Shown here: positions 49,879 through 58,164 of the stretch, in pieces
Layout of the letters: every line of letters begins with the position of its first letter
Position numbering within the stretch: the first letter of the stretch is position 1
Origin: Bacteroidales bacterium
GTDB lineage: Bacteria > Bacteroidota > Bacteroidia > Bacteroidales > Muribaculaceae
Length of the DNA stretch: 64,000 bases
Direction of reading: 5' to 3'
Assembly (NCBI GenBank): GCA_900768685.1
Contig: CAAGDX010000035.1
Coordinates: 1 to 64,000 of the forward strand
Translations under genes and position numbers: made by a program
Notes under the pieces: model-generated
Databases searched by the model: none
What the model saw: the letters and a program-made list of their open reading frames with translations, nothing else
What the model was told of the DNA's origin: nothing

Positions 49879-50874
49879 TTATTTGTTGTTGTCGTCTTCA
49901 GGTGTAGGCGGAGTGGGGATATCCTGCGGGTTCACCATCGGGCGATACATGTTCACGGTCATTGCCGTAATCATTTTTTCATATACGGAGTTCAACTGCT
50001 GCATGTATCGAGCCATTTTTTCCGTCTCTTCGCAGTAGCGTGCACTCTGAGCGGAACTTCTCTCATACATGTCGCGGATGTCCTTGATGCCGCGGTTCAC
50101 TCTGTCTATAGAGTCGATTTGTGAAGATACGCTCTTGAGCTGAATTTCATAAATCGTGTTGAGACCACCGATGTTTCTGCTCAGGTCTTGCATCTGCTCT
50201 GCGTAGCCGTTTGCGGCACGAGTGATGTTTTCCGAATTTTCCGTGATAGCCTTGTAAGAGTCCAGGAGTGTGGAACTTACGTTGTTTAGAGCGGCTGTCG
50301 TGTTGTGGAGTTGCTTCATTTCTTCAGCAATAGCAGCCATTTGTTCCAGGTAAGACTGCGTAGCACTTGTGAGTTCCGCCATTTTGGAAAGTTGGTCGCT
50401 TGCGGCAGCCATTTTGGCAATGCTTTCGCTGAGCGAGCGAGAATCTTCCTCCGTGAGTTCTATTCCGTCCGGTATTCCGGCTGCCTTTCTTGCCTGTTTT
50501 TCAGATACTTGGTTGCCGTCTATGATAACTGTGCCACCATTGCCGCCGTTACCACCGTTGATGATAACGCCGCCACCGCCGCCATTGAAGTCCGGGCGGT
50601 CTTCAGGGTCGTTTGAATCCAGAACCGGGAACACGTTTTCCCAGTTGTAAGTACGTGGAGGACGGTCAAATGCAGTAAGCACGAACATAAGCACTTCCGT
50701 TCCCATACCCACGGAGAGAAGGGTGTTACCACCCGGGAGGTGGAGTATCTTGAACAGTGCACCCCAGATTACGACTGCGGCACCGATACTGTAAGCGAAG
50801 TTGAAAAATCGCTGACCTTCATCGCTGGAGATAAAGCGAGAAATAGCGTTTTTGTATCCTTTGAATTTTCCCAT
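49879..50874 (-). CDS. gldL: Type IX secretion motor protein GldL/PorL
   Basis: A 331-residue inner-membrane protein. Two adjacent N-terminal transmembrane helices (FAYSIGAAVVIWGALFKIL, GGNTLLSVGMGTEVLMFVL) are followed by a cytoplasmic, coiled-coil-rich region. The Glu in GMGTEVLMF is in the position of the motor residue of GldL. A Gly-rich loop (GGGGGVIINGGNGGNGG) separates the membrane part and the coiled coil. Partner of GldM. Confidence 0.95.
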   Translation of the reverse strand: MGKFKGYKNAISRFISSDEGQRFFNFAYSIGAAVVIWGALFKILHLPGGNTLLSVGMGTEVLMFVLTAFDRPPRTYNWENVFPVLDSNDPEDRPDFNGGGGGVIINGGNGGNGGTVIIDGNQVSEKQARKAAGIPDGIELTEEDSRSLSESIAKMAAASDQLSKMAELTSATQSYLEQMAAIAEEMKQLHNTTAALNNVSSTLLDSYKAITENSENITRAANGYAEQMQDLSRNIGGLNTIYEIQLKSVSSQIDSIDRVNRGIKDIRDMYERSSAQSARYCEETEKMARYMQQLNSVYEKMITAMTVNMYRPMVNPQDIPTPPTPEDDNNK

Positions 50875-50901
50875 TTTTCTGTGATGTTTTTATAGAAAAA
50901 T

Positions 50902-52344
50902 TTATTTTTGTTTTTGTCCTTTAGCGAAACCTATCTGGCTTCTTACACAGCGGAAACCGATGTAACTACGCTGTTCGTTTTGGTATTCCCACATGCGGAT
51001 ATCGGAGCGGATGTTGTGTGCCACGTCTTTCCATGAACCGCCGCGAACAATTTTGCGTTTCATCTTGTAAGGGTCTTCAATAGCGGCATTGTAGCGGTAT
51101 TCCGGGTTGAGGTCGGATGTTAGTTTGTCTATACTTTCCGCGTATGCAGTGGAAGTCCACTCGCTCACGTTACCTGCCATGTCGTAAAGTCCGAAGTCGT
51201 TTGGAGCGTATGTTCCCACTCTTGATGTGATTAAGTGTCCGTCTTTGACGTAGTTTCCTTCCTGTGGCTTGAAGTTTGCGTAGAAGCATCCGCGGTCGTC
51301 GCTCATAGTGAGGTCGCCCTCCCATGGGTACATATTTTCATTTACGCCTGCACGTGCGGCATATTCCCATTCAGCCTCCGTTGGCAAGCGGTAAGGCTCG
51401 ATATATACGCCTTCCCTGCCGAGTGATTTGCGGAGAAATTCCGTTCTCCATGCTGCAAAAGCATTTGCCTGCTCCCAACTTACGCCCACAACGGGGTATT
51501 CGCTGTAGCCACCGTGAGAGAAATAGAGGCGGACGTATGGTTCGTTGTAAGCATTGTCAAAGTCGTTTACCCATGCCGTGGTGTCAGGATACACGTTCAC
51601 AATGTATGTGTTAAGGAAGTCGTAGTCGCCTGTGAGAGCACGAGTTATAGTTTGGCGAACAATTTCCTGTTCATCGTTGATGTATGCTGTATCTTTGGAT
51701 ATGATAGGCAACTGCGTAGGTGTAGGGAGGTCTGTGTTATACACCCTTGTTTTAGGGTCAAGACGGTGTTTGCGTTTTGCTGCCTCTGTGTGGTTATAGA
51801 CCTCATAGCGGTAGTTGAGTTGCGTAGGGTCAAGTTCTCTTGCACCTGTAATCGGGTTTGTGCGATACACGCTTTCAATAGCCCTTGCCTCGTCTTCGTT
51901 CGGGTTACGCCAAGGAATAGCCTTGTTCCAGTTCAGATGAGGTTTTACGGGGTTACCTTCCTTATCTTCTTCAATTTTGAATTCCTCGTTGCCTCCGTAA
52001 GCAGGGTCGGCAAGTCTTTCACGGATAATGGAATCGCGAACCCAAAATACGAATTGTTTGTACTTGGAGTTCGTAATTTCCGTTTCGTCCATCCAGAATC
52101 CGTCAACGGACATTCCACGAGGATTAGCGGCAAGATTCCATGCACTGTCCGGATTTTGAGGACCTGTCTGCATGGAGCCTCTTGAGATAAGCACCATTCC
52201 GTATGGTGTAGGTTCAACCCAAGAAGTTCCGCCAACGCCGGTTACTTCACCGCCGGCGGCACGGTAATTACCTGAAGCACACGAACCTGCTGCTACGAGC
52301 AGTGTTGTGGCGATTGGGAGGAGTAATAAAGATGACTTTTTCAT
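50902..52344 (-). CDS. gldK: Type IX secretion lipoprotein GldK/PorK
   Basis: A 480-residue lipoprotein with lipobox AGSC at about residue 22 and a formylglycine-generating-enzyme (SUMF1) fold. Segments ISRGSMQTG, SVDGFWMDETEITNSKYKQF, PVVGVSWEQANAFAAWR, RLPTEAEWEYAARAG and the terminal RGGSWKDVAHNIRS are typical. It forms the outer-membrane-associated ring with PorN. First of the gldKLMN block, 3 nt after porP. Confidence 0.95.
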   Translation of the reverse strand: MKKSSLLLLPIATTLLVAAGSCASGNYRAAGGEVTGVGGTSWVEPTPYGMVLISRGSMQTGPQNPDSAWNLAANPRGMSVDGFWMDETEITNSKYKQFVFWVRDSIIRERLADPAYGGNEEFKIEEDKEGNPVKPHLNWNKAIPWRNPNEDEARAIESVYRTNPITGARELDPTQLNYRYEVYNHTEAAKRKHRLDPKTRVYNTDLPTPTQLPIISKDTAYINDEQEIVRQTITRALTGDYDFLNTYIVNVYPDTTAWVNDFDNAYNEPYVRLYFSHGGYSEYPVVGVSWEQANAFAAWRTEFLRKSLGREGVYIEPYRLPTEAEWEYAARAGVNENMYPWEGDLTMSDDRGCFYANFKPQEGNYVKDGHLITSRVGTYAPNDFGLYDMAGNVSEWTSTAYAESIDKLTSDLNPEYRYNAAIEDPYKMKRKIVRGGSWKDVAHNIRSDIRMWEYQNEQRSYIGFRCVRSQIGFAKGQKQK

Positions 52345-52347
52345 ATC

Positions 52348-53349
52348 TTACATTATGCGGATGCTCTTATGTTTGTTTTTATTTTTGTCAGACAAGTCCA
52401 GTTTCAGACTGTAGCCGGCGAAAATTTCGTGGCTGCCGGAGCTTGCCTTGGAAATTGCGGAGGTAGGGTAGTCGTAACTGTAACCTATGTAGAAATTTTT
52501 CAGTTCTGCTCCCAGAACGAGTGATACGGCGTCGTCGTACCTGTAGCCGACACCTAACGAAAGAAATTTACGCCACCTCACTCTGCCTGTAATTTCGGCT
52601 GTGGTGAAAGTGAAGTCGCTCTTTACCAATACGGAAGGTATCACTTCAAATAACGTGTTTTTTATGGGAATATTGCTTCCTGCCATAAAATATAATATTC
52701 TTCCCGCCTTAAACTCATAGTTTTTCTCGTTTGTGCTTTCGCCGGACTCGGCATTGAAAGTGATAGTGGGATTGTTTACGTGCTGGCATGAAACACCTGC
52801 CCAAAAAAGCTTGTGAGTGAAATAAACACCCAGACCCAAGTCCAAACTTGTGCCTGTGAGGTCCGTCGTGGGGATAGCGTCGTCTGTGGATTCGTGGTAG
52901 TCGTCATCGTCCGGGATATACACTTCGCTGCCCTTGAATGTTTCGCTGATTATACCCACCTGGAGACCTGCGGAAAGCACGCCGCCGAAGAGTTTATGCT
53001 TGTATGAAAGTTGAGCGGCAATATTCAGGTTCTTGTACAGTCCCAGGCTCTCCTGTTGCATCACAAGTCCCGTGCCAAAGCGTTTGCCGATAAACTTAAA
53101 CGGCATATCGCCCGTGATGAGAAAAGATTTCGGTGCATTGTCTATACCCATCCATTGTAGTCTTGTTCCGCCGCGGAGACGCACAAAATCCGTGTCACCT
53201 GTAGCACCTGCATTGTAGAAAGTAGGCACGGCATAGTATTGCGTGAACTGTGCATCTACCTGTGCAACTACATCCGGACTCAACGCGGCAGTTGTGATAA
53301 TGATGAGGATATAATATATTATGTATCTTGCTTTTGTCATGCTATTCAA
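52348..53349 (-). CDS. porP: Type IX secretion membrane protein PorP/SprF
   Basis: A 333-residue outer-membrane beta-barrel protein with a signal peptide (ending VVAQ). The N-terminal segment VDAQFTQYYAVPTFYNAGATG is the PorP/SprF signature. LQWMGIDNAPKSF, SYKHKLFGGVLSAGLQVG and the C-terminal GSHEIFAGYSLKLDL complete the family pattern. It starts 8 bp inside the end of the porT gene. In T9SS it helps assemble surface components and may bind type B substrates. Confidence 0.93.
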   Translation of the reverse strand: MNSMTKARYIIYYILIIITTAALSPDVVAQVDAQFTQYYAVPTFYNAGATGDTDFVRLRGGTRLQWMGIDNAPKSFLITGDMPFKFIGKRFGTGLVMQQESLGLYKNLNIAAQLSYKHKLFGGVLSAGLQVGIISETFKGSEVYIPDDDDYHESTDDAIPTTDLTGTSLDLGLGVYFTHKLFWAGVSCQHVNNPTITFNAESGESTNEKNYEFKAGRILYFMAGSNIPIKNTLFEVIPSVLVKSDFTFTTAEITGRVRWRKFLSLGVGYRYDDAVSLVLGAELKNFYIGYSYDYPTSAISKASSGSHEIFAGYSLKLDLSDKNKNKHKSIRIM

Positions 53350-54070
53350 AATAGAAAGTCAGTACCACCATTCCGGAGGTGGCTTTTTTTATAGACTGTG
53401 TTATTTTTAGCTTGGAAGGGTCGTCTTTGAGGTCTTTACGCTCATGGTCGATAACATCGGAAAGTCCGAAGCAGAATTTTATTTCCGGGATAAACTTGAA
53501 GTAGGGGAGGTAAAAGTCGCATCCCATACCAAGTGTGAGGTAAAAGTCTGTAGGCTTGAGTTTTATGTACTCATTGTTCTTTTTAGTGACATCAAATGCC
53601 GGCATCACGCCTGCTGTGACGTATGGGCGGGCATTGCGATATCGGAGAGCGGAATATTTTAAGTCAATCGGCATTACTACAAATGCGGACTTCACATTTT
53701 GCTGTATGGTGGTTTCGCTATTCATCTCTCTCATCTTGATGATTTTGTTGCCAAAATACATTCCGGGAGAGATTCTGACGTTGAAATAGGTATTGAGGCG
53801 GAAGTCTATGAGACCGTTAACGCAGAAGCCCGGCGAATAGTCAGGTTGGTCCATAAACCAGCTCTCACCCTCGTTTGTAGTGAACCCATTGTGCGTAATA
53901 TTCAGCATTTGTGCGTGTAGTCCGAAACTGAAGCCCAGGTGCCACGGACGCATATCCGCGTATGGCCTGTTCAGCAACTTGTCGTTCAAGTCTTTGGCGG
54001 AAACTGTGAAAGACAGGGCTGCAGCAAGCACGCAAGCAAAGGTTAATATTATCTTTTTATAAAAAGCCAT
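53342..54070 (-). CDS. porT: PorT-family outer membrane beta-barrel protein
   Basis: A 242-residue exported protein with a signal peptide (to about residue 25, VSAK). LGFSFGLHAQMLNITHN, NVRISPGMYFGNKIIKMRE and RPYVTAGVMPAFDVTKKN, then YLTLGMGCDFYLPYFKFIPEIKFCFGLSD, have the strand spacing of PorT, an eight-stranded outer-membrane protein needed for T9SS function. It is the first gene of the T9SS operon here, overlapping porP by 8 bp. Assignment relies on recalled similarity and operon position. Confidence 0.82.
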   Translation of the reverse strand: MAFYKKIILTFACVLAAALSFTVSAKDLNDKLLNRPYADMRPWHLGFSFGLHAQMLNITHNGFTTNEGESWFMDQPDYSPGFCVNGLIDFRLNTYFNVRISPGMYFGNKIIKMREMNSETTIQQNVKSAFVVMPIDLKYSALRYRNARPYVTAGVMPAFDVTKKNNEYIKLKPTDFYLTLGMGCDFYLPYFKFIPEIKFCFGLSDVIDHERKDLKDDPSKLKITQSIKKATSGMVVLTFYFE

Positions 54071-54150
54071 AATTATTTTTAATAACGTAACATCTCTCCT
54101 TTTATTGCATTTAAGAAAATTTTTGTCAATTCACTTTCTAAACAAATGTT

Positions 54151-54220
54151 AAAAAAGTGCGTTTATTTTTCATTTAAAGCACATTTTTATATCTTTGCTG
54201 AAAAATAAAACGCACTTTTA
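54151..54220. promoter_or_regulatory. Promoter of the second ATPase inside an inverted repeat
   Basis: The left arm (54151-54170, AAAGTGCGTTT...) and right arm (54201-54220, ...AAACGCACTTT) are inverted copies of about 19 bp with one indel. TATCTTTG, the -7 element, lies between at 54190-54197. The mRNA would begin inside the right arm, about 16 nt before the ATG. A dimeric regulator binding both arms would trap the promoter. Confidence 0.7.
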
Positions 54221-55659
54221 TGGGACTTATAGTAGGCAGAGAAAAAGAAATAAGTGAACTTAATCACTTGTATTGCAGTGATAAAGCAGAGTTTGTGGCT
54301 ATATATGGCAGAAGACGTATAGGCAAAACGTTTCTTGTAGATGAAGCATTAAAAGGAAAAATCACTTTTCGTCATGCAGGATTGTCTCCCGTAGATGAAA
54401 GTAATGCTAAAAATAACCTTAAAGAGCAATTAAAGCATTTTTACTATTCTTTGCTCCGCTACGGAATGAAAAAGACGGCATGTCCTAAATCTTGGCAAGA
54501 GGCTTTTTATATGCTTTCCGTGTTGCTGGAAGAAAAAGCAAACGGAGAAAAGCAAGTGGTATTTTTAGATGAACTGCCGTGGATGGACACTACTCGTTCC
54601 GGTTTCATTACAGCCTTTGAGGGCTTTTGGAATACTTGGGCTTGCCATAGAGATGATATGATGCTTGTGGTTTGCGGTTCTGCCAATTCTTGGATGCTGG
54701 ATAATCTTGTGAATAATCATGGCGGATTATACGGCAGAACAACGTACGAAATTAAACTTAAACCATTCAGCTTGAATGAGTGTGAAAAGTTTTTTCAAGC
54801 AAAAGGCATTGCATTTTCTCGCTATGATATAGTGCAGAGTTATATGATATTAGGCGGAGTGCCGTTTTATATGGGATACATGAAAAGAGGATTAAGCCTC
54901 GCTCAAAATATTGATGCACTTTTCTTTAATCACAATGCTCCGCTCAGAGATGAATACGACAGACTTTTTGCTTCTGTTTTTGCAAATCCCGGATTGATGA
55001 AAGCAATAATAAGTTTTCTTTCTTCAAGACGGTCCGGGTTCACAAGAACAGAAATATTGGAACATTTGAATATTGATGATAGCGGCTCGTTCGGGTCTTG
55101 TCTTAAGGCTTTGGAGGCAAGCGACTTCATCGTGTCATACGTTCCATACAGCTATAGTAAAAAAACGAAATATTATAAAGTTACAGATCCGTTTTGTCTC
55201 TTTTTTCTCAAGCATATTACTGATAAAAAGACTATCTCTTCCAATTTCTGGACAGATAATGCTACGTCTGCTTCATTAAATGCCTGGAGAGGTCTTGCTT
55301 TTGAAAATGTTTGTTTTGTTCATATCGCTCAAATAAAAAAAGCACTGGGAATTAGCGGAGTGGCAACCACGGAATCCGCTTGGGTAGTTTCAGACGATAG
55401 GGATGCCACACAAATCGATATGATTATAGAACGTAAGGATAACATCGTAGATATCTGTGAAATGAAATTTTACAACGACCTTTTCTCTGTCAGCAAAGAT
55501 TACTATAAAAAATTAGTTCGCAGAAATAATATTATTTCCGGGCATATCTCACCCAGACAGACTATTCACAATGTTCTTATTACCACTGATGGACTCACTT
55601 ACAATGAGTATTCCGGAATTTTCCAAAATGTTGTCACATTAGACAACCTTTTTGAGTAA
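54220..55659 (+). CDS. AAA-family ATPase with DUF234-type C-terminus (orphan)
   Basis: A 479-residue protein of the archaeal-ATPase (PF01637) type. Walker A YGRRRIGKTFLV lies at about residues 31-42, Walker B QVVFLDELPWMD at about 111-122, and the GRTTYEIKLKPFSLNE segment at about 174-189 is typical. The C-terminal domain (ESAWVVSDDRDATQIDMIIERKDNIVDICEMKFY; about residues 385-418) has the D...E.K nuclease-like pattern of DUF234-type domains. Function is unknown; it may act in DNA metabolism or defence, but neither is shown. It is solitary, between the T9SS operon and an accessory region. Confidence 0.85.
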   Translation: MGLIVGREKEISELNHLYCSDKAEFVAIYGRRRIGKTFLVDEALKGKITFRHAGLSPVDESNAKNNLKEQLKHFYYSLLRYGMKKTACPKSWQEAFYMLSVLLEEKANGEKQVVFLDELPWMDTTRSGFITAFEGFWNTWACHRDDMMLVVCGSANSWMLDNLVNNHGGLYGRTTYEIKLKPFSLNECEKFFQAKGIAFSRYDIVQSYMILGGVPFYMGYMKRGLSLAQNIDALFFNHNAPLRDEYDRLFASVFANPGLMKAIISFLSSRRSGFTRTEILEHLNIDDSGSFGSCLKALEASDFIVSYVPYSYSKKTKYYKVTDPFCLFFLKHITDKKTISSNFWTDNATSASLNAWRGLAFENVCFVHIAQIKKALGISGVATTESAWVVSDDRDATQIDMIIERKDNIVDICEMKFYNDLFSVSKDYYKKLVRRNNIISGHISPRQTIHNVLITTDGLTYNEYSGIFQNVVTLDNLFE

Positions 55660-55667
55660 AAATACGG

Positions 55668-55722
55668 TTATTCGTCCGAAAAAAATGTGGTCTATGCTTG
55701 ATTATTCGTCCGAAAAAATGTG
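55668..55722. repeat. 21-bp direct repeat after the second ATPase gene
   Basis: TTATTCGTCCGAAAAAA-TGTG occurs at 55668-55689 and 55702-55722 (one extra A in the first). Its TTCG..CGAA core is self-complementary. Confidence 0.75.
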
Positions 55723-55826
55723 ATTGTGGCAATAAAACTGTATTAAACATTATTGCATTGGAAGAAAAACTCCGGTAGTAAATCATTCATTTTTTGTAAT
55801 TATGAAACAGGCTCTAAAACAAATCG

Positions 55827-55834
55827 TAATTTTG
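55827..55834 (+). promoter_or_regulatory. -7 element of the carboxylesterase gene
   Basis: TAATTTTG fits TAnnTTTG; no TTTG at the standard distance upstream. Confidence 0.4.
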
Positions 55835-55873
55835 AATTCAAAATAAAATACTTAATATAAAATACGTATCATC

Positions 55874-57532
55874 ATGAAAAATATGTTTTCAAAAATTGCA
55901 GGTATCGCCGTTCTCGCTATGGCTGTTTCTTGCTCAAACAGCGAAACTAAAACAGACGCTGTTAATCCTAATGTAGTATCTCTGAACCCTCCTACAGTTC
56001 ACGTTGCACAAGGCGACCTTCAGGGCGTTGACTGCTCAGGCGTGAAAGTTTTCAAAGGTGTGCCTTTCGCAAAAGCACCTGTAGGCGACCTCCGCTGGAA
56101 AGCTCCGCAGCCGGCAGAAAGCTGGGAAGGCATCCGCATGGCAGATGAATTTGGTCCTAACCCAATGCAGGAAAATATTTTCGGTGACATGATGTTCAGC
56201 ACAGACAAAATGAGTGAAGACTGTCTTTATCTCAATATCTGGACTCCTACTCAAACATACAACGAAGGTCTCCCTGTATTTATATATTTCAATGGTGGCG
56301 GTCTTATGTGCGGTAGCGGTAGCGAACCTCGCTATGCAGGTATGACTTTCGCTCGCAACGGGGTGATTGCTATCACTGCAAACTATCGTGAAGGCATCTT
56401 CGGTTTCCTTGCTCATCCGGAACTCTCTGCCGAAACAGAATACAAAGGCTCAGGTAACTACGGTCTCCTTGACCAAGTCGCTGCTATACAATGGGTAAAA
56501 GACAATATCGCTTCTTTCGGCGGTGACCCGAACAAAATAACTATCATGGGTGAATCTGCAGGTTCTTTCTCTGTAAGTGCACTTATGGCTTCTCCTCTCA
56601 GCCGCGGACTTATCGCACAGGCTATGGGCTCCAGCGGCTCCGTTCTCGGCCAAAACAAGTGGCAGACACTTGAAGAAGCTGAAGCAGCAGGTGTAGCTAA
56701 AGTTCAGGAAATGGGTGCTACAAGCATTGCTGAACTCCGTGCTCTCTCACAGGAAGACCTTATGGCAAAAGCAGGCATAAAGAGCATGCCGGAACTCAAT
56801 ATAGACAACTATTTCATGCCAAAACAACCTATGGAAATCTATGCTGCAGGCGAACAGGCTAAAGTTCCTTGCCTTATCGGTAACAACAACACTGAAATGG
56901 TTCCGGGTTACATTCTTCGCGGTCAAGAACCTACTATCGCTAACCTTTCTCCGATTGTTGAAGCGTGGTTCCAGGCTCCGGCTTCTGAAGTGCTTCCTAA
57001 ATACGGCATCAATGAAGATGCAGACATCATGGGCAAACCGGGTTATGTCCTCGCAGGTGATATGTTTATCGCATACAGTACTTGGAAATGGCTTGATATG
57101 CAGCAGGCTACAAGCAATGCTCCCGTTTATCGCTATTGCTACTGCCACCCGCGTCCTGACATGGTTCAGAAAGACGTTGAAGCAGGTCTTGCAGGCGGTG
57201 TGAAGAAAAAAGATTCAGACAAACCTGCCGCTCCGAAAACCCCGGGTGCTATCCACTCTGCAGATATCGAATATCAAATGGGTAACCTTTCTACAAACCC
57301 CGTATTCGCTTGGAATGCAGATGACTATGCCGTTTCTGAAATCTTTGTGAAATTCTTTGTGAACTTCATTAAGACAGGTAATCCTAACGGTCTCGGTCTC
57401 CCGACTTGGGAACCAATAAACGGTCGTGAAGTTGCTCCGGTAATGATGATTGACGTTAACAGCCGTCAGGAAATAAATGCAGACGTTGAAGCAAGATATC
57501 GCTTTATTGATGGTAATTTCTTCAAGAAATAA
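55874..57532 (+). CDS. Type-B carboxylesterase, exported lipoprotein
   Basis: A 552-residue alpha/beta-hydrolase with a signal peptide and a lipobox-like AVSC at about residue 20. KVFKGVPFAKAPVGDLRWKAP (about residues 58-78), SEDCLYLNIWTP and the nucleophile elbow IMGESAGSFSV (Ser at about residue 234) define the carboxylesterase type B family. The GGGLMCGSG stretch is the oxyanion hole. A candidate catalytic His lies in GAIHSADIEYQMGN (about 470). The likely role is de-esterification of a carbohydrate or other ester outside the inner membrane. A GH3 remnant follows 10 bp after the stop, which suggests a former polysaccharide-use locus. Confidence 0.9.
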   Translation: MKNMFSKIAGIAVLAMAVSCSNSETKTDAVNPNVVSLNPPTVHVAQGDLQGVDCSGVKVFKGVPFAKAPVGDLRWKAPQPAESWEGIRMADEFGPNPMQENIFGDMMFSTDKMSEDCLYLNIWTPTQTYNEGLPVFIYFNGGGLMCGSGSEPRYAGMTFARNGVIAITANYREGIFGFLAHPELSAETEYKGSGNYGLLDQVAAIQWVKDNIASFGGDPNKITIMGESAGSFSVSALMASPLSRGLIAQAMGSSGSVLGQNKWQTLEEAEAAGVAKVQEMGATSIAELRALSQEDLMAKAGIKSMPELNIDNYFMPKQPMEIYAAGEQAKVPCLIGNNNTEMVPGYILRGQEPTIANLSPIVEAWFQAPASEVLPKYGINEDADIMGKPGYVLAGDMFIAYSTWKWLDMQQATSNAPVYRYCYCHPRPDMVQKDVEAGLAGGVKKKDSDKPAAPKTPGAIHSADIEYQMGNLSTNPVFAWNADDYAVSEIFVKFFVNFIKTGNPNGLGLPTWEPINGREVAPVMMIDVNSRQEINADVEARYRFIDGNFFKK

Positions 57533-57542
57533 TTAAGAAGTG

Positions 57543-57656
57543 CGTGCCGCAGACCTGGCTCGGCAACTCAGCATTGAGGAAATTGCCGGACTGATGCGTT
57601 ACAGTGCTCATCTGGCTATCCCTGCTAATGAAAAGTGCTTTGGTGCAGGCTCTTAG
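57543..57656 (+). pseudogene. Remnant of a GH3 beta-glucosidase gene
   Basis: This 37-codon frame (RAADLARQLSIEEIAGLM, then YSAHLAIPA) resembles the start of a GH3 catalytic domain of the type with an EEIAGLM-YSAHQ-IPA pattern in Bacteroidales. It has no start of its own, no upstream signal sequence and stops at a TAG after GAGS. It starts 10 bp after the esterase stop. Most of a gene of about 2.5 kb is missing. The identity is by recalled motif only. Confidence 0.55.
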
Positions 57657-57750
57657 GAATTAGTTAGTTTTTTACACTCTATTTTGGTTATCATACAGAT
57701 TTTTTAGTCTCCGGGCAGTGATGTTCGGAGACTTTATGCTCAATAATAAT
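57657..57750. other. Gene-free stretch with a hairpin
   Basis: No coding sequence. An 8-bp stem AGTCTCCG/CGGAGACT (57706-57713 with 57726-57733) with only three T after it is a weak terminator for the esterase transcript. Confidence 0.4.
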
Positions 57751-57785
57751 GTAGTGACGCGGCATGCCGCGGCATCCCCGGTGAA
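57751..57785. repeat. REP-like GC-rich palindrome
   Basis: GCGGCATGCCGC at 57759-57770 is a perfect 12-bp palindrome, in the context GTAGTGACGCGGC... and GGCATCCCCGG. It resembles the dispersed GTAGGGACGCGGC-type repeats of many Bacteroidota genomes. Confidence 0.5.
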
Positions 57786-57869
57786 CTCTCCGGAAAATAC
57801 TGAAATCCCATCGTCACAACTTTATGTTTTGCATAATTATGTCTTATGTAGAAAAATAGTTATGTGTAT

Positions 57870-57905
57870 AAGAGCCTGTTAACATTTATTATGAAACAGG
57901 CTCTT
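57870..57905 (+). terminator. Terminator-like hairpin
   Basis: An 11-bp stem AAGAGCCTGTT (57870-57880) with AACAGGCTCTT (57895-57905); a T-rich tract follows after GG. No gene ends just before it. Confidence 0.5.
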
Positions 57906-57908
57906 GGT

Positions 57909-57971
57909 TTTTATCTTCTGTAAACGATAAAATTGCAATTTCTTTAGTTTTATCTTTTGTAGAAGATAAAA
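57909..57971. repeat. Two tandem TTTTATC...GATAAAA palindromes
   Basis: Copies at 57909-57932 and 57948-57971, each 24 bp with 7-bp or longer inverted arms and 15 bp between. This is the layout of a double operator, but no promoter or gene follows within 120 bp on the plus strand. Confidence 0.7.
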
Positions 57972-57982
57972 TAATATTTCTT

Positions 57983-58017
57983 GAAGATTTGTGATGGCAT
58001 CACTCACTTAAATCTTC
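57983..58017. repeat. Nested hairpin in a gene-free stretch
   Basis: GAAGATTT (57983-57990) pairs with AAATCTTC (58010-58017); inside, GTGATGGCATCAC is self-complementary. Confidence 0.5.
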
Positions 58018-58050
58018 GCCGATTCTTGAAGGAAGGATTATGATTATACA

Positions 58051-58094
58051 ACAATAATAAAGGCTGATACTTTCGTATCAACCTTTATTATTGT
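58051..58094 (-). terminator. Terminator of tRNA-Gln
   Basis: A 20-bp stem with two mismatches, at 58051-58070 and 58075-58094, with a GAAA loop on the minus strand. Its first base coincides with the tRNA discriminator position. The downstream T tract is interrupted. Confidence 0.75.
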
Positions 58095-58164
58095 TGTCTT
58101 ACCTGGATTCGAACCAAGACAGGCAGAACCAAAAACTGCAGTGCTACCATTACACCATAAGACA
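58094..58164 (-). tRNA. tRNA-Gln (anticodon TTG)
   Basis: 71 nt on the minus strand. Acceptor TGTCTTA pairs with TAAGACA; the anticodon stem GCAGT/TCTGC encloses the loop TTTTGGT (anticodon TTG); the T loop is TTCGAAT. The D arm has GTAATGGTAGC. CCA is not encoded. It decodes CAA/CAG. Confidence 0.97.

Larger units (their letters stand above)
55799..57904. repeat. 17-bp direct repeats bracketing the esterase segment
   Basis: ATTATGAAACAGGCTCT occurs at 55799-55815 and, as the 3' arm of a hairpin, at 57888-57904. The 2.1 kb between holds the esterase gene and the GH3 fragment. Confidence 0.6.

Noticed and set aside
54220..55659. Toxin-antitoxin or phage defence system
   Set aside because: Only one ATPase gene is present, with no partner effector; the family alone does not show defence.
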